A stretch of DNA of 37,558 bases from a virus, in the IMG/VR virus record IMGVR_UViG_3300025133_000305, positions 1 to 37,558 of that record; one strand, given 5' to 3'. A program made the position numbers and the translations under genes. How positions within the stretch are numbered: the stretch's first letter is position 1; each line of letters starts with the position of its first letter. Positions 24,301 through 32,741 of this stretch are shown one piece after another. The notes under the pieces are model-generated. The model ran no database searches and was not told the origin of the DNA. It saw nothing but the letters and a program-made list of their open reading frames with translations.

Positions 24301-27300
24301 GAGAAACTCACAGCGATTCCCAAGCGAGGGCCAAACGCATCGAGGTATCGTCAAGGTCGAGTGCGGCAAGGTGAAGCCGCGTTTTCCGAGGACAACATGC
24401 CAAAGACTGTTGCGCGAATTGAACAGGTTAGGGAGGAGGTTCCTGATGCTCTGAAGTCTAAGGACTCGTGGTACTCTGCGAACGTGAGACTCTTCGGGGA
24501 AGAGAGGGTACCCATCGCTCCAAGAGGTTTACTCAGCGACCTCAAACCAGGGGCTATGGCTGGCAAGTTAAGGTCGTTGACTCCGCAACAGAAGGCTTCG
24601 GTAGATGCGGGTCTTGCGTTAACGAAAGAAGTTGGGGCCTCACTCGAAGAGCCGGCTGACCTTGCGCGACTACTTTACTGGTCTACACTTTCAACAGGGA
24701 TTTCCCCATACTTCCAAGAAGCGGCGTTCCTCGACACCTTTACGCACATTGGTAGGTTTATTGACAATGCCCTTGGTGGAAGGTTCGACTTGGACGAGTA
24801 CATTGATTACTTTGACAGACTGCTTCCGGCAGGTGGCGAGAAGGTTGGGGTTTCGGGAAAGTCTAACATCAATACGTTTGGCAGGACCTTCTTGACCATG
24901 ATTAACGACTCTGCTAAAGCTGGTGACGATAAGCTCGGCAGGGTTTTTGAGTCGTGGAAGACCGAGGGTCGCTCTTCTCAAGATGTCATTACAGACTTCT
25001 GGCGCGAATTCCCGAAGAAGGAGGGAGAGGGGACCCCAGGGTTGAACAACAAGTTGCTCTTCTTTGCAAGACTAGCATCAGGGAACCACGACACCGTCGT
25101 TCTGGACCGCATCCAACTACGCGATTTCTGGGATGTTGATAGCGCGGAAAACCTACGCACACTTGTTATGGACGGGAGTGGTTTGGCTGTGTACGATTTG
25201 TTGAATCGCTCGATTGACTTACGGGTTAAAGATATTTACAAAGAAGCAGGGCGACCCGATGAGGCTTCTATTGGCCGGCTCCACTGGGAGACTTGGGTCC
25301 TTTCGGGCGAGGACGATGTGGGCCACGAGACACTCAGGGCTTTCCTTGAGGGTACTAAGTACGAGGGTGGTATTCGCCAGGGCAAGCTAGATGCGTACGA
25401 TTATGGTATAGTCTATGGCCCACGTCCTGGCGACAACCATAGGCTACTGGAAACTCCCCACGGCCATGTTGTTATGACAAGAAAGGAGTGGGACTCGGTG
25501 AAGGCCGAATTCAAAACAACGCCAGGGTTTGACCCTGGTTTCACACTAAAAAGTCGGGCAAATAAAAACTTGCCCTGGAGCGAAGATGACAGAATCTACA
25601 AAGAAGGAATCGAATTACTCGCCGCACTCAGAAGCGGACGTATCCTCGAGCGAACAGGGGGAAAGTCTGAACCAGTTGTTAGGAAACTTAGCAAAGACGA
25701 CCTCGCCGATATCAAGCGAGGCTACAACCGATGGAAATCAGGAACCGCCGTACGACGGGCTCGTTTTTCGATTATTAAGGAGACGGGCCAAGCTTTCTCC
25801 AGAACAAAAAAAAGTCTACGACTCGCAAAGCGAATACTGGCAGTAGGTGTTAAGCAGACATATGTTCCAGAAGCGGCAACGGCCACGCTCTTTAAAAGGG
25901 CTGGCATTAAGGCCAAGACTGTTGTTGAACTTGACCCATCGTCGGCAAAAGCCCGAGAGCTTTTTTCCGATGGTCTAAGTAACAAGCACCCAGATAACTG
26001 GCAGGTGAGTAACTTGTCACCCGACGAGCTTGTAGGTCACCGCATCTTTGTCTCGGATGAAGGGGGTGCCGGCATCGCCCTGCGCGGCGACGAGATTGTT
26101 GGCCTTTGGAAGCTTCCGACGGCCCCTGTGGGTGTGGCCCATTCTCTCTTGAGGGTGTGCATTGAAGAGGGTGGACGACGTGGCGACTGTTACGACACGT
26201 TCCTTATGGACATTTATTCCGCACACGGTGCGACTGTTTCAGCCAGGTTGGACTTTGACCCCGCCCTTGCCCCTGAAGGGATGCCCGACAATATACGGGT
26301 ACTCGAGCCAGACGTTGTTTCGTTCCACATAGACAATAAGCGCAGAAGTTTATACGAACAGGGCGAGGTCCGTAACAGGGTGGACGACTATGACGAGTTG
26401 CTTGATGATGCTAAAACGGATGTTGACGCTGTTGAGGCCAAACGCATTGCGGATAGCGAGGAGGGTGGACAAGAGGTGTTCTACCAGGAAGGGCAAGACC
26501 CTCTCCGCAAGGACCAGTCTGCGCCCTTTGAGCCCTTGAACATTGACAGGGTGCACACCAGTAGCGACATAGCTCGTGGGATAGATGGCTTTTTACGTCA
26601 AGAAGAGGTTGACGTACCGACTCAGAGTCTTGAGGAGGCTCACTCGGCTGGCATTGAGGCGGCGGATGAGCTTTATGGGACTCATGGTGAAACTACGCCG
26701 GACGAGTTCATTGCAAAGTTCCTCGAAAAAACAGAGGACGTACAATACTACGCTTCTCAACTTGGTGCCTTGCGAAACTATCTTGCCGGAATTGGTGAGC
26801 AATATGTGACCAAGCTTAGAGCTGGGTTCGACGAGAATACTCAGTGGGTTGGTTCTGACGCGGAGCTTGCTGAGATTTTGAGGGGGCGTGCGGTCATCTA
26901 CAATGCTTCTGAGGCCGTGAGGTTAAGACAGGCGGCGATTGCTCAAGCACTTGGGGCTCAACGGGTTCGCTACGACGGCTCTAAGGTTCCACCCATTCCG
27001 GCTAGCCGCGTAGAACCAGAGTCTTTAATCGAGGCAAATGGTGGGCGCGAGAAGGTTATCAGGATGTTAGAGCAAGACCTGGTTTCTAGGGAGATGAATC
27101 CCGCACGCACATTGCCCTTCAATCCGAAGAACCGCTCTCACGCGCTTGCCGAGTATTGGATAAACAGCATTCTCTCAGGGCCGGTTACACAGGCGGTAAA
27201 CTTGACAGGCGGCTTCATGCGTACAGTTGCCAAGCCACTTGAATTGGCATTTGGTTATGCAATGCAGGGCAAGCGAGGACAGGCGAAGCGTGAGATTTCT

Positions 27301-29190
27301 GAGCTGAGTTACATGGCTGAGTCGTTCCGTGACTCTTGCAATCTTGCCGCCCACGCGATAAGGGGTGACAAGTCCATCTTGATACCCGAGGGTGGCACGA
27401 GTCTTCACGAGTCTAGAAAGTCTACTCGTTCAATCAGTGCTAGGGGCCAGGGTCTGCGCGAGGATTCTCTTCAAGGAATTATGCTGAACTGGTTGGGCTC
27501 TTTTTTGAACCTGCCGTCCCGATTCCTGATGGGCGGTGACGAGTTCTTTAAGCAGTTAAATTACCAGGCTCACTTGCGGCGCAAGATTCATGACATTGCC
27601 GTAGAGCGTTTCGTTGACCCTGATGAGCGAGCTAGCTTTATTGAGAAGATGCGTTTGGCTGTTGGCGAGGACGGGCGTTTTTACGAGAAGGAAACTCTTC
27701 GTTCCCGTGCAGAAGCGGAAGCCAAGGGGAAGGGTCTTTCGGGTGACGAGGCCAGCGAGTTCATTTCTAGAAGGGTCAGTGATTTGTGGGATTCCGACGT
27801 ACACAAGGCGGCGGTTGAGGGCCGGCTCCAGGCGAAAGAAGGAACATACACGGAAGACATAAACACGAGTGCTGGAGAGCAGGGTTTGACCCAAATGTTT
27901 CTCGGTGGCTCGGTACGAGGGACGGTAACAAACGTCAGTGCTCGTTGGGCCAGCATGGTGTCTGCTGTTCCGGCTTTAAGATTCATCACGCCATTTGTTC
28001 GCACGCCGACTAACATCTTGAAGTTCTTTATGGACCGTTCGATAGGTGTTGTGTCTGATTCTGCTCGGCTACTTCTGGATGCAGAGATGCGGAGGGGGAG
28101 TACTCCAAAGGGTAGGGCTGACCTGATTGGACGCGCCGCGACGGGCGCAACTCTGTTTGGTACTGCGACGTTCCTTGCAATGCAGAAGGACGAGAATGGA
28201 CTTCCAATGTTGACTGGTGCTGGTCCGACGGACCCAGACGAACGCAAGATTTGGGAGAGCACGGGGTGGAAACCATACTCTTACCGCACCTCGGATGGGT
28301 ACATCGGTTACCGAAGGCTTGACCCAGCGGCGATTTTCTTTGGTCTTGTTGCGGACATGGTGCAAGAGAGTACGGTTTCAAAGTTACTGAACAAGGAGCC
28401 TGAATGGGGTAAGGCTGTGATGGTTGGCATGGTAAACAACTTAGCGTCTAAGACATACCTTTCGGGCGCACTAAACATGGCACGGATGTTCAATAACCCT
28501 GGACAAGAGTTTCAGTACATCAAAAACCAGTGGGCATCGAGTCTCGCTCCAATGTCTAACTTTGTGAACCAGGCTGTTAACCCGTCACTGAAAGGTGACA
28601 TGGTATTCCATGAGTTACGAAGTTCTGCTGATGCTTTCAGGTCAAGGTTCTTTATGTCAGACCCCTCGAAGTTACCTGTGAAGCGAAATGTTTTTGGTGA
28701 CCCTGTGAAGAGGGATACTGGTGTTGGCCCTGACTTTATGTCGCCACTTCGTTATTACGAGAGCGTTAATAGTAGGCTGACTCAAGAGATGGTTCGCATC
28801 GGAGCGGGTTTTGGCCCACCACGGAAGAGGGATTCAAGCGGGATTGACTGGACTGATTACACGAAGGGTGAGAGTGAGCAGACTGCTTATGACCGCTGGC
28901 TCGAGTTACACGGGAAGGTCAAGTTGCGTGGTCGAACACTTAAGCAAACACTGGACAGTCTAGTCCGTTCTCGCAGTTATCAGCGTCTTCCTGTTGCGGG
29001 TGCTGGTGAACTTGAGAGCCCAAGGGTTTCTTTAATGAGGAGCGTTTTGAGCAAATTTAGGGCGAAAGCCAAACAACAAACTTTGCGCGAGTTCGGTGAC
29101 CTTATTAGGGACACGAACGCCGTCAAGTATAACGAGGACGCACTCCGTAGGGGTGCGACAGAAGAACAGTTAATAAGATTGACCCGATGA
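21361..29190 (+). CDS. Giant internal virion protein D (gp16-like) with polyvalent enzyme-like domains
   Basis: A 2,609-residue protein, twice T7 gp16 (1,318), using 21% of the genome. Visible parts: a helical start; residues about 460-700 with the polyvalent-protein pattern EIQSDW (510-515) and HPFMKSWPEHAVQRMFKLAAEEGYDGIRF; the linker DPLFQRPG (788-795); a zincin-like domain with HELAH (830-834) and a candidate third ligand E891; an unassigned helical region about 1000-1450; a GNAT-like domain about 1500-1640 (AGIALRGDEIVGLWKLP); YQEGQDPLRKDQ (1708-1719); and a long C-terminal helical region with LPSRFLMGGDEFFKQLNY and FVRTPTNILKF, typical of large phage ejection proteins. No transglycosylase motif is seen. 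Confidence 0.85.
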   Translation: MTFEFDQNAFNRDFGPGAREEEESFFQQLFLAPLRGAEGAVQGIYNMADWMTFDALPDYDKRLLGHSSHWAPALVEGMTQFVVPFAGLGLASKGSKAFTALTRATRLSGKLPKKASDYIGRYVVGGAMADMVAFNGDEGRFSDLVQLYPALQNPLTEFLATDENDSFLEGRMKNVLEGGIMGLAFDGFIAAAKVTRKIGFDKAKGRTDEAIAKDLENDPEYMTQDKKIRQAHSAMWREEFGYDHDVALSTDAMMDAMGLDRSRIVHDADLSMLNKVADGNYTLYQLPPGGSEKFEKFYHKTLQGLERFDDNMSLAQVRDAVGGKELEWEFTGLGAMLDELPDATVGDAKAAFEPVMLSEEIRVSSGGSEYIAGLRRNQRYNQYALDEVLDVLELAAQENVDAHTALSNDYPSWQALHDGGFQELLDDDNWAQIVLDDLGVTKPELSPDRITKFGQYVPDDIENYRELVVNFENAEAGMDYGQHFDYNTVLHARFGDETGRGGKKILQVFEIQSDWSAKGRELGYEGEFQWEGKTYKEGDLKAVQTKSAAGSGWRIVDKDGTPLKGADATNFPDSLTTESGGANYASVSTAKSILWSWIDGADQYGVRPPRHPFMKSWPEHAVQRMFKLAAEEGYDGIRFVSDAEVKAIQGIDPGATTLYTHRIPKAAKVYAKKKGFHAPEVRQIDDGSWAVFEADKRVTSRTYATKEGAEKTAGKPHGTPTKESTMAGYRIVQSQDSGRYHVRDEAGYSRGGTTYETLKEAEDWIADKTTVDTYLFDDASRAKVGEADPLFQRPGAAGIPDGAPRAYVAFKGGKAYINALNNPNPSSGVHELAHVARKFLFDLEVKPDERAGISDDMIKVAGDWAGARFDENTGRYSWDRAAEEKFAKGFERYLHTGKAPSSKLKELFSRFASWMRSVYTNITGSAIDVDVSPEMEKVFNALVQRGDLPEVKGRRTRAKEDTGGIGFLGQESKYGTGDEFEKLTAIPKRGPNASRYRQGRVRQGEAAFSEDNMPKTVARIEQVREEVPDALKSKDSWYSANVRLFGEERVPIAPRGLLSDLKPGAMAGKLRSLTPQQKASVDAGLALTKEVGASLEEPADLARLLYWSTLSTGISPYFQEAAFLDTFTHIGRFIDNALGGRFDLDEYIDYFDRLLPAGGEKVGVSGKSNINTFGRTFLTMINDSAKAGDDKLGRVFESWKTEGRSSQDVITDFWREFPKKEGEGTPGLNNKLLFFARLASGNHDTVVLDRIQLRDFWDVDSAENLRTLVMDGSGLAVYDLLNRSIDLRVKDIYKEAGRPDEASIGRLHWETWVLSGEDDVGHETLRAFLEGTKYEGGIRQGKLDAYDYGIVYGPRPGDNHRLLETPHGHVVMTRKEWDSVKAEFKTTPGFDPGFTLKSRANKNLPWSEDDRIYKEGIELLAALRSGRILERTGGKSEPVVRKLSKDDLADIKRGYNRWKSGTAVRRARFSIIKETGQAFSRTKKSLRLAKRILAVGVKQTYVPEAATATLFKRAGIKAKTVVELDPSSAKARELFSDGLSNKHPDNWQVSNLSPDELVGHRIFVSDEGGAGIALRGDEIVGLWKLPTAPVGVAHSLLRVCIEEGGRRGDCYDTFLMDIYSAHGATVSARLDFDPALAPEGMPDNIRVLEPDVVSFHIDNKRRSLYEQGEVRNRVDDYDELLDDAKTDVDAVEAKRIADSEEGGQEVFYQEGQDPLRKDQSAPFEPLNIDRVHTSSDIARGIDGFLRQEEVDVPTQSLEEAHSAGIEAADELYGTHGETTPDEFIAKFLEKTEDVQYYASQLGALRNYLAGIGEQYVTKLRAGFDENTQWVGSDAELAEILRGRAVIYNASEAVRLRQAAIAQALGAQRVRYDGSKVPPIPASRVEPESLIEANGGREKVIRMLEQDLVSREMNPARTLPFNPKNRSHALAEYWINSILSGPVTQAVNLTGGFMRTVAKPLELAFGYAMQGKRGQAKREISELSYMAESFRDSCNLAAHAIRGDKSILIPEGGTSLHESRKSTRSISARGQGLREDSLQGIMLNWLGSFLNLPSRFLMGGDEFFKQLNYQAHLRRKIHDIAVERFVDPDERASFIEKMRLAVGEDGRFYEKETLRSRAEAEAKGKGLSGDEASEFISRRVSDLWDSDVHKAAVEGRLQAKEGTYTEDINTSAGEQGLTQMFLGGSVRGTVTNVSARWASMVSAVPALRFITPFVRTPTNILKFFMDRSIGVVSDSARLLLDAEMRRGSTPKGRADLIGRAATGATLFGTATFLAMQKDENGLPMLTGAGPTDPDERKIWESTGWKPYSYRTSDGYIGYRRLDPAAIFFGLVADMVQESTVSKLLNKEPEWGKAVMVGMVNNLASKTYLSGALNMARMFNNPGQEFQYIKNQWASSLAPMSNFVNQAVNPSLKGDMVFHELRSSADAFRSRFFMSDPSKLPVKRNVFGDPVKRDTGVGPDFMSPLRYYESVNSRLTQEMVRIGAGFGPPRKRDSSGIDWTDYTKGESEQTAYDRWLELHGKVKLRGRTLKQTLDSLVRSRSYQRLPVAGAGELESPRVSLMRSVLSKFRAKAKQQTLREFGDLIRDTNAVKYNEDALRRGATEEQLIRLTR

Positions 29191-29366
29191 AAACAGATAA
29201 CACACAAAGGTTGCACCTAATGGAACGCGCCTTACTTTCGGTAACGAGTGCATTTCTTGCACTGGCTCTTTACATAGCTGTCCAGGCTCTCGGAAAGATT
29301 GAGGGTCTTCATGGCATTGTGCAGGAACACGAAACCAGGATTACGGTGTTGGAGGGCACCAGATAA
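29187..29366 (+). CDS. Small membrane protein, holin candidate
   Basis: A 59-residue protein starting at an ATG that overlaps the gp16-like stop (ATGA). It has one membrane helix (residues about 15-36, ALLSVTSAFLALALYIAVQALG) and then a short polar helix (IVQEHETRITVLEG) suited to a coiled coil. This size, topology and place just before the terminase match class II holins such as T7 gp17.5. The identification is by position and topology, not sequence. Confidence 0.6.
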   Translation: MKTDNTQRLHLMERALLSVTSAFLALALYIAVQALGKIEGLHGIVQEHETRITVLEGTR

Positions 29367-29368
29367 TT

Positions 29369-29722
29369 ATGAGGTTGAATAGGTTCTCACGCATCCCTGC
29401 TTGGCGATTGGCGGCGGCAGAGATTTTGTTTTTAGTTTTGGTCATGATTCTTGTTATGACCTGTAGTTGCAGTATGTTGCCAGGGATGTTGGGTGGTGGC
29501 GGCGGTTCTGTTACGGAAGCATCTCCGGCGGTAGCTGAGGGTGTTGCCGGCTGGGTAAAGCCCAGTAACCTGATGCGCTTCGGATGGTTGAGCGTTATCT
29601 TGGTTCTTGTTTTTCCATCCATTCGGAAACCGATAACCTCTTTGTGGACGGCAATCTTTGGTGCACTTGCGATACCTTTCATAGAGCTTCGCCGGCGTTA
29701 CGAAGGGCACCGTGGCTCATAA
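29369..29722 (+). CDS. Membrane protein, possible lysis protein
   Basis: A 117-residue protein with two hydrophobic segments (about residues 15-38 and 70-95), separated by a Gly/Ala-rich stretch, and basic ends. The first segment ends MTCSC, only weakly like a lipobox. It starts 2 bases after the previous stop and overlaps the large terminase start by 11 bases. It may be a holin partner or a spanin-type lysis protein. It does not show the typical coiled coil of an i-spanin. Confidence 0.55.
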   Translation: MRLNRFSRIPAWRLAAAEILFLVLVMILVMTCSCSMLPGMLGGGGGSVTEASPAVAEGVAGWVKPSNLMRFGWLSVILVLVFPSIRKPITSLWTAIFGALAIPFIELRRRYEGHRGS

Positions 29723-31442
29723 GGTACCCCCAGAAATCCTTGCCTTACGGAAGGCGTTCGAGGACTTTGAGGATTTTGCTGACGCTGTTTGGAAGGCGAT
29801 TGACCTTCCCCCGTTGACGGCTAGACAGCGCGAGATTGCAAACTTTCTCCAGCATGGCCCAAAGAGGGGTTTCATCGCGGCCTTTCGGGGTGTAGGGAAG
29901 TCCTACATCTCTGCGTGCTACGCTGTGTGGCGGTTGTTTCATAACTGGGACGAGCAGGTTCTTGTTATGTCGGGCTCGAGTGCCCGTTCCGTTGACTTTA
30001 GCTTGTGGGCCAGGAAGCTTTTGGATAACCCTAAGTTGCCTTTTTTGCACCACCTGCGCCCGTCTTCTGACCAGCGTGATTCTAAGTTATCCTGGGATGT
30101 TGGACCAGCACGCCTCCAGCACTCAGCTAGCTTTGCGGCGGTGTCAGTTGGCTCGAGCATTCAGGGTCGTCGTTGCACACTAGCTATATTGGACGATGCC
30201 GAACAGGCCAACAACTCTGGCTCACAGCTACAGCGAGAAACACTACTCCGAAATGTTATGGATGTGGAGGCAATGCTCACTCCTGGTAAACAATCTCGGA
30301 TTGTGTGCCTTGGTACATTCCAGTCCTTAAACTCGGTCTATTTGACAATGGCCGCTGAGAGGGGCTACGAAGCCCTGTACATCCCCGCCAGGGTTCCCGA
30401 GGAAATAGACGAGTATGACGGCAAACTCTCGCCAGGGGTCTTAGAAATGGCTATTGGGGGTACACCAGGAGAACCCACCGACCCTGAGCGTTTTGAGGAC
30501 GCACATCTTACTCAGATGGAGGTCGGAATGGGTCAGTTGCAATGGCAGATTCAGATGATGTTGTCCACAAAAGTATCGGACAGGCTGTCTCATCCATTGG
30601 CCCTCGAGGACTTCATCGTTTGGGACGGGGTGAACCCATTTGGTGCGCCTCAAAAGATAATCGCTGGTCGTGCTTCTGAGAATAAGATTGAAGACCTTCC
30701 ATGCTACGGCCTCCCAGGTGATGCCTGGTATGCTCCAGCATTTGTTGACCAAAAGGAAATGTTGCCTTATGGACACCTGATAATGTCGATTGACCCTGCT
30801 GGCTCAAGTGGTGCTGACGAAACGGCATATGTTGTGTTGGGTGCTGTCCCTGGTGGAATTTATATTTTAGATGTTGGTGGGTTTGTAGACGGGTCGAGCA
30901 AGCAAACGCTTGAGCGGCTAGCAAAGATTGCAGAGCGGTGGAAGGTGCGAGAAATTATTGTTGAAAACAATATGCAAGCGTGGCCCCTGCTCTTTCAACA
31001 GACTCTTCACTCTGTCTACCCTTGCCAAATGACCGAAGTCAGGGCAACGAAAAACAAGGTCGAGCGTATCGCTGGCACACTTGAACCAGTCTTAAGAACA
31101 GGGCAGTTGATTATCTCTCGGCGCGTAATCGAGACCGAGTACCGAGCAAGCATTAAAACAAAAGACAATCAAAGAGCAAGAGCAAGGCTACTCCAGGTTC
31201 AGGCCGCTATGCTAAAGCGTGGCGAGAAGAACGGTGGCATTGAACACGATGACCGTCTAGACGCATTGTCCCAGGGAGTTGCCGAGTTGGCCCCTAAGTT
31301 TCTACATAGCGAAACCGAGAGAGCCGTCAAGTCAATGGTGGAAGCACGCCAAGCCGAAGAGCTTGAGAACTTTATGGCGAACTGTTTCGGGAGTCGTTTC
31401 AAAAGGAGTGGGAATGTATGGGTGAACCCGAGGAAACTCTAG
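29712..31442 (+). CDS. Large terminase subunit (T7 gp19-like)
   Basis: A 576-residue protein, close to T7 gp19 (586). ATPase part: AAFRGVGKS (Walker A, residues 56-64) and LAILDDAE (Walker B, about 157-164). Nuclease part: MSIDPAGSSGADETAYVVLG with the first catalytic Asp at 361, and EHDDRLDALSQGV near the end. It cuts and pumps DNA into the head with a small subunit, perhaps the protein at 2407-2715. The start is GTG, overlapping the upstream gene by 11 bases; the 3' end overlaps the next gene by 25 bases. Confidence 0.95.
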   Translation: MAHKVPPEILALRKAFEDFEDFADAVWKAIDLPPLTARQREIANFLQHGPKRGFIAAFRGVGKSYISACYAVWRLFHNWDEQVLVMSGSSARSVDFSLWARKLLDNPKLPFLHHLRPSSDQRDSKLSWDVGPARLQHSASFAAVSVGSSIQGRRCTLAILDDAEQANNSGSQLQRETLLRNVMDVEAMLTPGKQSRIVCLGTFQSLNSVYLTMAAERGYEALYIPARVPEEIDEYDGKLSPGVLEMAIGGTPGEPTDPERFEDAHLTQMEVGMGQLQWQIQMMLSTKVSDRLSHPLALEDFIVWDGVNPFGAPQKIIAGRASENKIEDLPCYGLPGDAWYAPAFVDQKEMLPYGHLIMSIDPAGSSGADETAYVVLGAVPGGIYILDVGGFVDGSSKQTLERLAKIAERWKVREIIVENNMQAWPLLFQQTLHSVYPCQMTEVRATKNKVERIAGTLEPVLRTGQLIISRRVIETEYRASIKTKDNQRARARLLQVQAAMLKRGEKNGGIEHDDRLDALSQGVAELAPKFLHSETERAVKSMVEARQAEELENFMANCFGSRFKRSGNVWVNPRKL

Positions 31443-31762
31443 CCCCGACCACCACGCCAAAACTAAGGAAGGAGTTGCTCTCTGTGCTGGAAATCCTCAA
31501 GTGGGAAATTCCAATTCCGACTGAGGTTAAGTTGCGCGTTGCTTTTATGAAGGATGCGTTCGGCTGTGTTGACCTTAAGGAGAAAACCAATGAGCGGTAT
31601 TTCCTTATTACAATTTGTAAGGGTATTGACTCTGTCCACGCAAAGGACACCCTCTTGCACGAATACGCACATTGCATAAGCTGGGAAACATCAGAAGAAG
31701 ACCACGGCCCAGAATGGGGACTGGCCTTTGCAAAATGTTACACCATAATCTCTGGCGACTAG
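31418..31762 (+). CDS. SprT-like zinc metallopeptidase
   Basis: A 114-residue protein. TLLHEYAHCISWE carries the HExxH zinc motif, and DHGPEWGLAFAKCY supplies a likely third His ligand, in the order seen in SprT/WSS1-like minimal peptidases. Cellular SprT-like proteins act on proteins bound to DNA; the phage role is unknown. It starts inside the end of the large terminase with AGGAG before the ATG. It could act on virion or host proteins. Confidence 0.7.
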   Translation: MGEPEETLAPTTTPKLRKELLSVLEILKWEIPIPTEVKLRVAFMKDAFGCVDLKEKTNERYFLITICKGIDSVHAKDTLLHEYAHCISWETSEEDHGPEWGLAFAKCYTIISGD

Positions 31763-31778
31763 GTTATTATGGCTGGCT

Positions 31779-32519
31779 GTGGCAATAACCAAAGGAGATG
31801 AGTGCGTCGAGGGCTGTGGGAGATACGCTCGCAAGTCTGAGAAGCGGTGTCGTCCGTGCCAACACAGAGCCGTTGTTTATGGGAGTGCCTGGTCAAACAA
31901 AGTGTTGCGTTGCCACGATGTCTACCCCTGGAATGAGCTTGTCACCCAATGGTCTTCACAAGACATTGACTACCGTGACTCCAGAGACTGGGCAATCGAG
32001 GCATTCCAAGTGTGCGCCAGAAGTCTGTTGCACGAAGCGATGGATGGGCCTGATGATTATGTGACACAGGCTCAACTGGTTTTCTTGGGGACAACAAGAA
32101 CTGTTGACTTTGCGTCGTCGTTCGTCCACCGAATGACATCCTGGACTTGTTGGGTCGAGTGCGACCCTGCCCACCCACGCCGTGAAGTGGCTAAGTCACA
32201 CGAAGGGATTGTTGCGGGTCATGCACATTGGATGCTTGAGTGTGTCAGGCTTCGCCCGATTCGTGCCTGTTGGGGAAAGAAAAAGTACAAAAGACAATCG
32301 GCAATAAACCGTAACGCCAGGGTGATACGCCAGCTCCGAGAAGTTATTTGGCCCCACCTTGAGCTAGGGATTAAGAAGGGGAAGAAGTCCCACAAATACA
32401 GGGCTACGAGAGCTAGGAACCGAGCGTTGAGAGCGGTAGGTTCAATGCCCCCTGCTGAGAAGAAGCCAAGAGGCAGAAAGAAAGATGTTGTCAGGGCATT
32501 AAAGAAAAAGAACCCTTAA
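31779..32519 (+). CDS. Basic protein with N-terminal cysteine cluster
   Basis: A 246-residue protein with a CVEGC-x11-CRPC cluster (residues about 9-28) suited to one zinc site, a middle part rich in Trp and His, and a very basic tail (GKKSHKYRATRARNRALR, RGRKKDVVRALKKKNP), so nucleic-acid binding is likely. No nuclease motif is recognised. The start is a GTG with no clear ribosome binding site; it is the only start that keeps the Cys cluster, so the N-terminus is uncertain. It is the last rightward gene, ending against convergent genes. Confidence 0.6.
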   Translation: MAITKGDECVEGCGRYARKSEKRCRPCQHRAVVYGSAWSNKVLRCHDVYPWNELVTQWSSQDIDYRDSRDWAIEAFQVCARSLLHEAMDGPDDYVTQAQLVFLGTTRTVDFASSFVHRMTSWTCWVECDPAHPRREVAKSHEGIVAGHAHWMLECVRLRPIRACWGKKKYKRQSAINRNARVIRQLREVIWPHLELGIKKGKKSHKYRATRARNRALRAVGSMPPAEKKPRGRKKDVVRALKKKNP

Positions 32520-32531
32520 GCCCAGCCCTTT

Positions 32532-32546
32532 AAACAGTTACTGTTT
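32532..32546. terminator. Hairpin between convergent operons
   Basis: AAACAG-TTA-CTGTTT is a perfect 6-bp stem with T-rich DNA on its + strand side (CTTCTTCTT). It lies 13 bases after the rightward stop and overlaps the end of the leftward gene stop at 32538. It could end transcription from either side, though the stem is weak. Confidence 0.4.
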
Positions 32547-32741
32547 CTTCTTCTTGGGTCGTCCCCCTCGTCGGCAGTCACGACATCCGAGGCTCATCCT
32601 TGCCACAAGGTTTTGCCTCAAAACAAGAACCTCTTTGCCGCATGAACACTTGCACACGAAGGCTCGCCGCCGTCGTCCTGTTGGACAAGGGACAGGCTCT
32701 GCCTCTTTCAAGACAGTCCACTCGCCGTAAGTTTTGTTCAT
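32538..32741 (-). CDS. Small zinc-ribbon protein
   Basis: A 67-residue basic protein. YGEWTVLKEAEPV, then CKCSCGKEVLVLRQNLVARMSLGCRDCRRG, is a treble-clef zinc module often found in phage DNA-binding proteins and homing-endonuclease-associated parts, with Cys pairs at both ends. It has a polylysine tail. It is coupled to the HIT gene upstream (GAGCGATGA junction). No nuclease core is present, so the DNA-binding module stands alone. Confidence 0.65.
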   Translation of the reverse strand: MNKTYGEWTVLKEAEPVPCPTGRRRRAFVCKCSCGKEVLVLRQNLVARMSLGCRDCRRGGRPKKKKQ

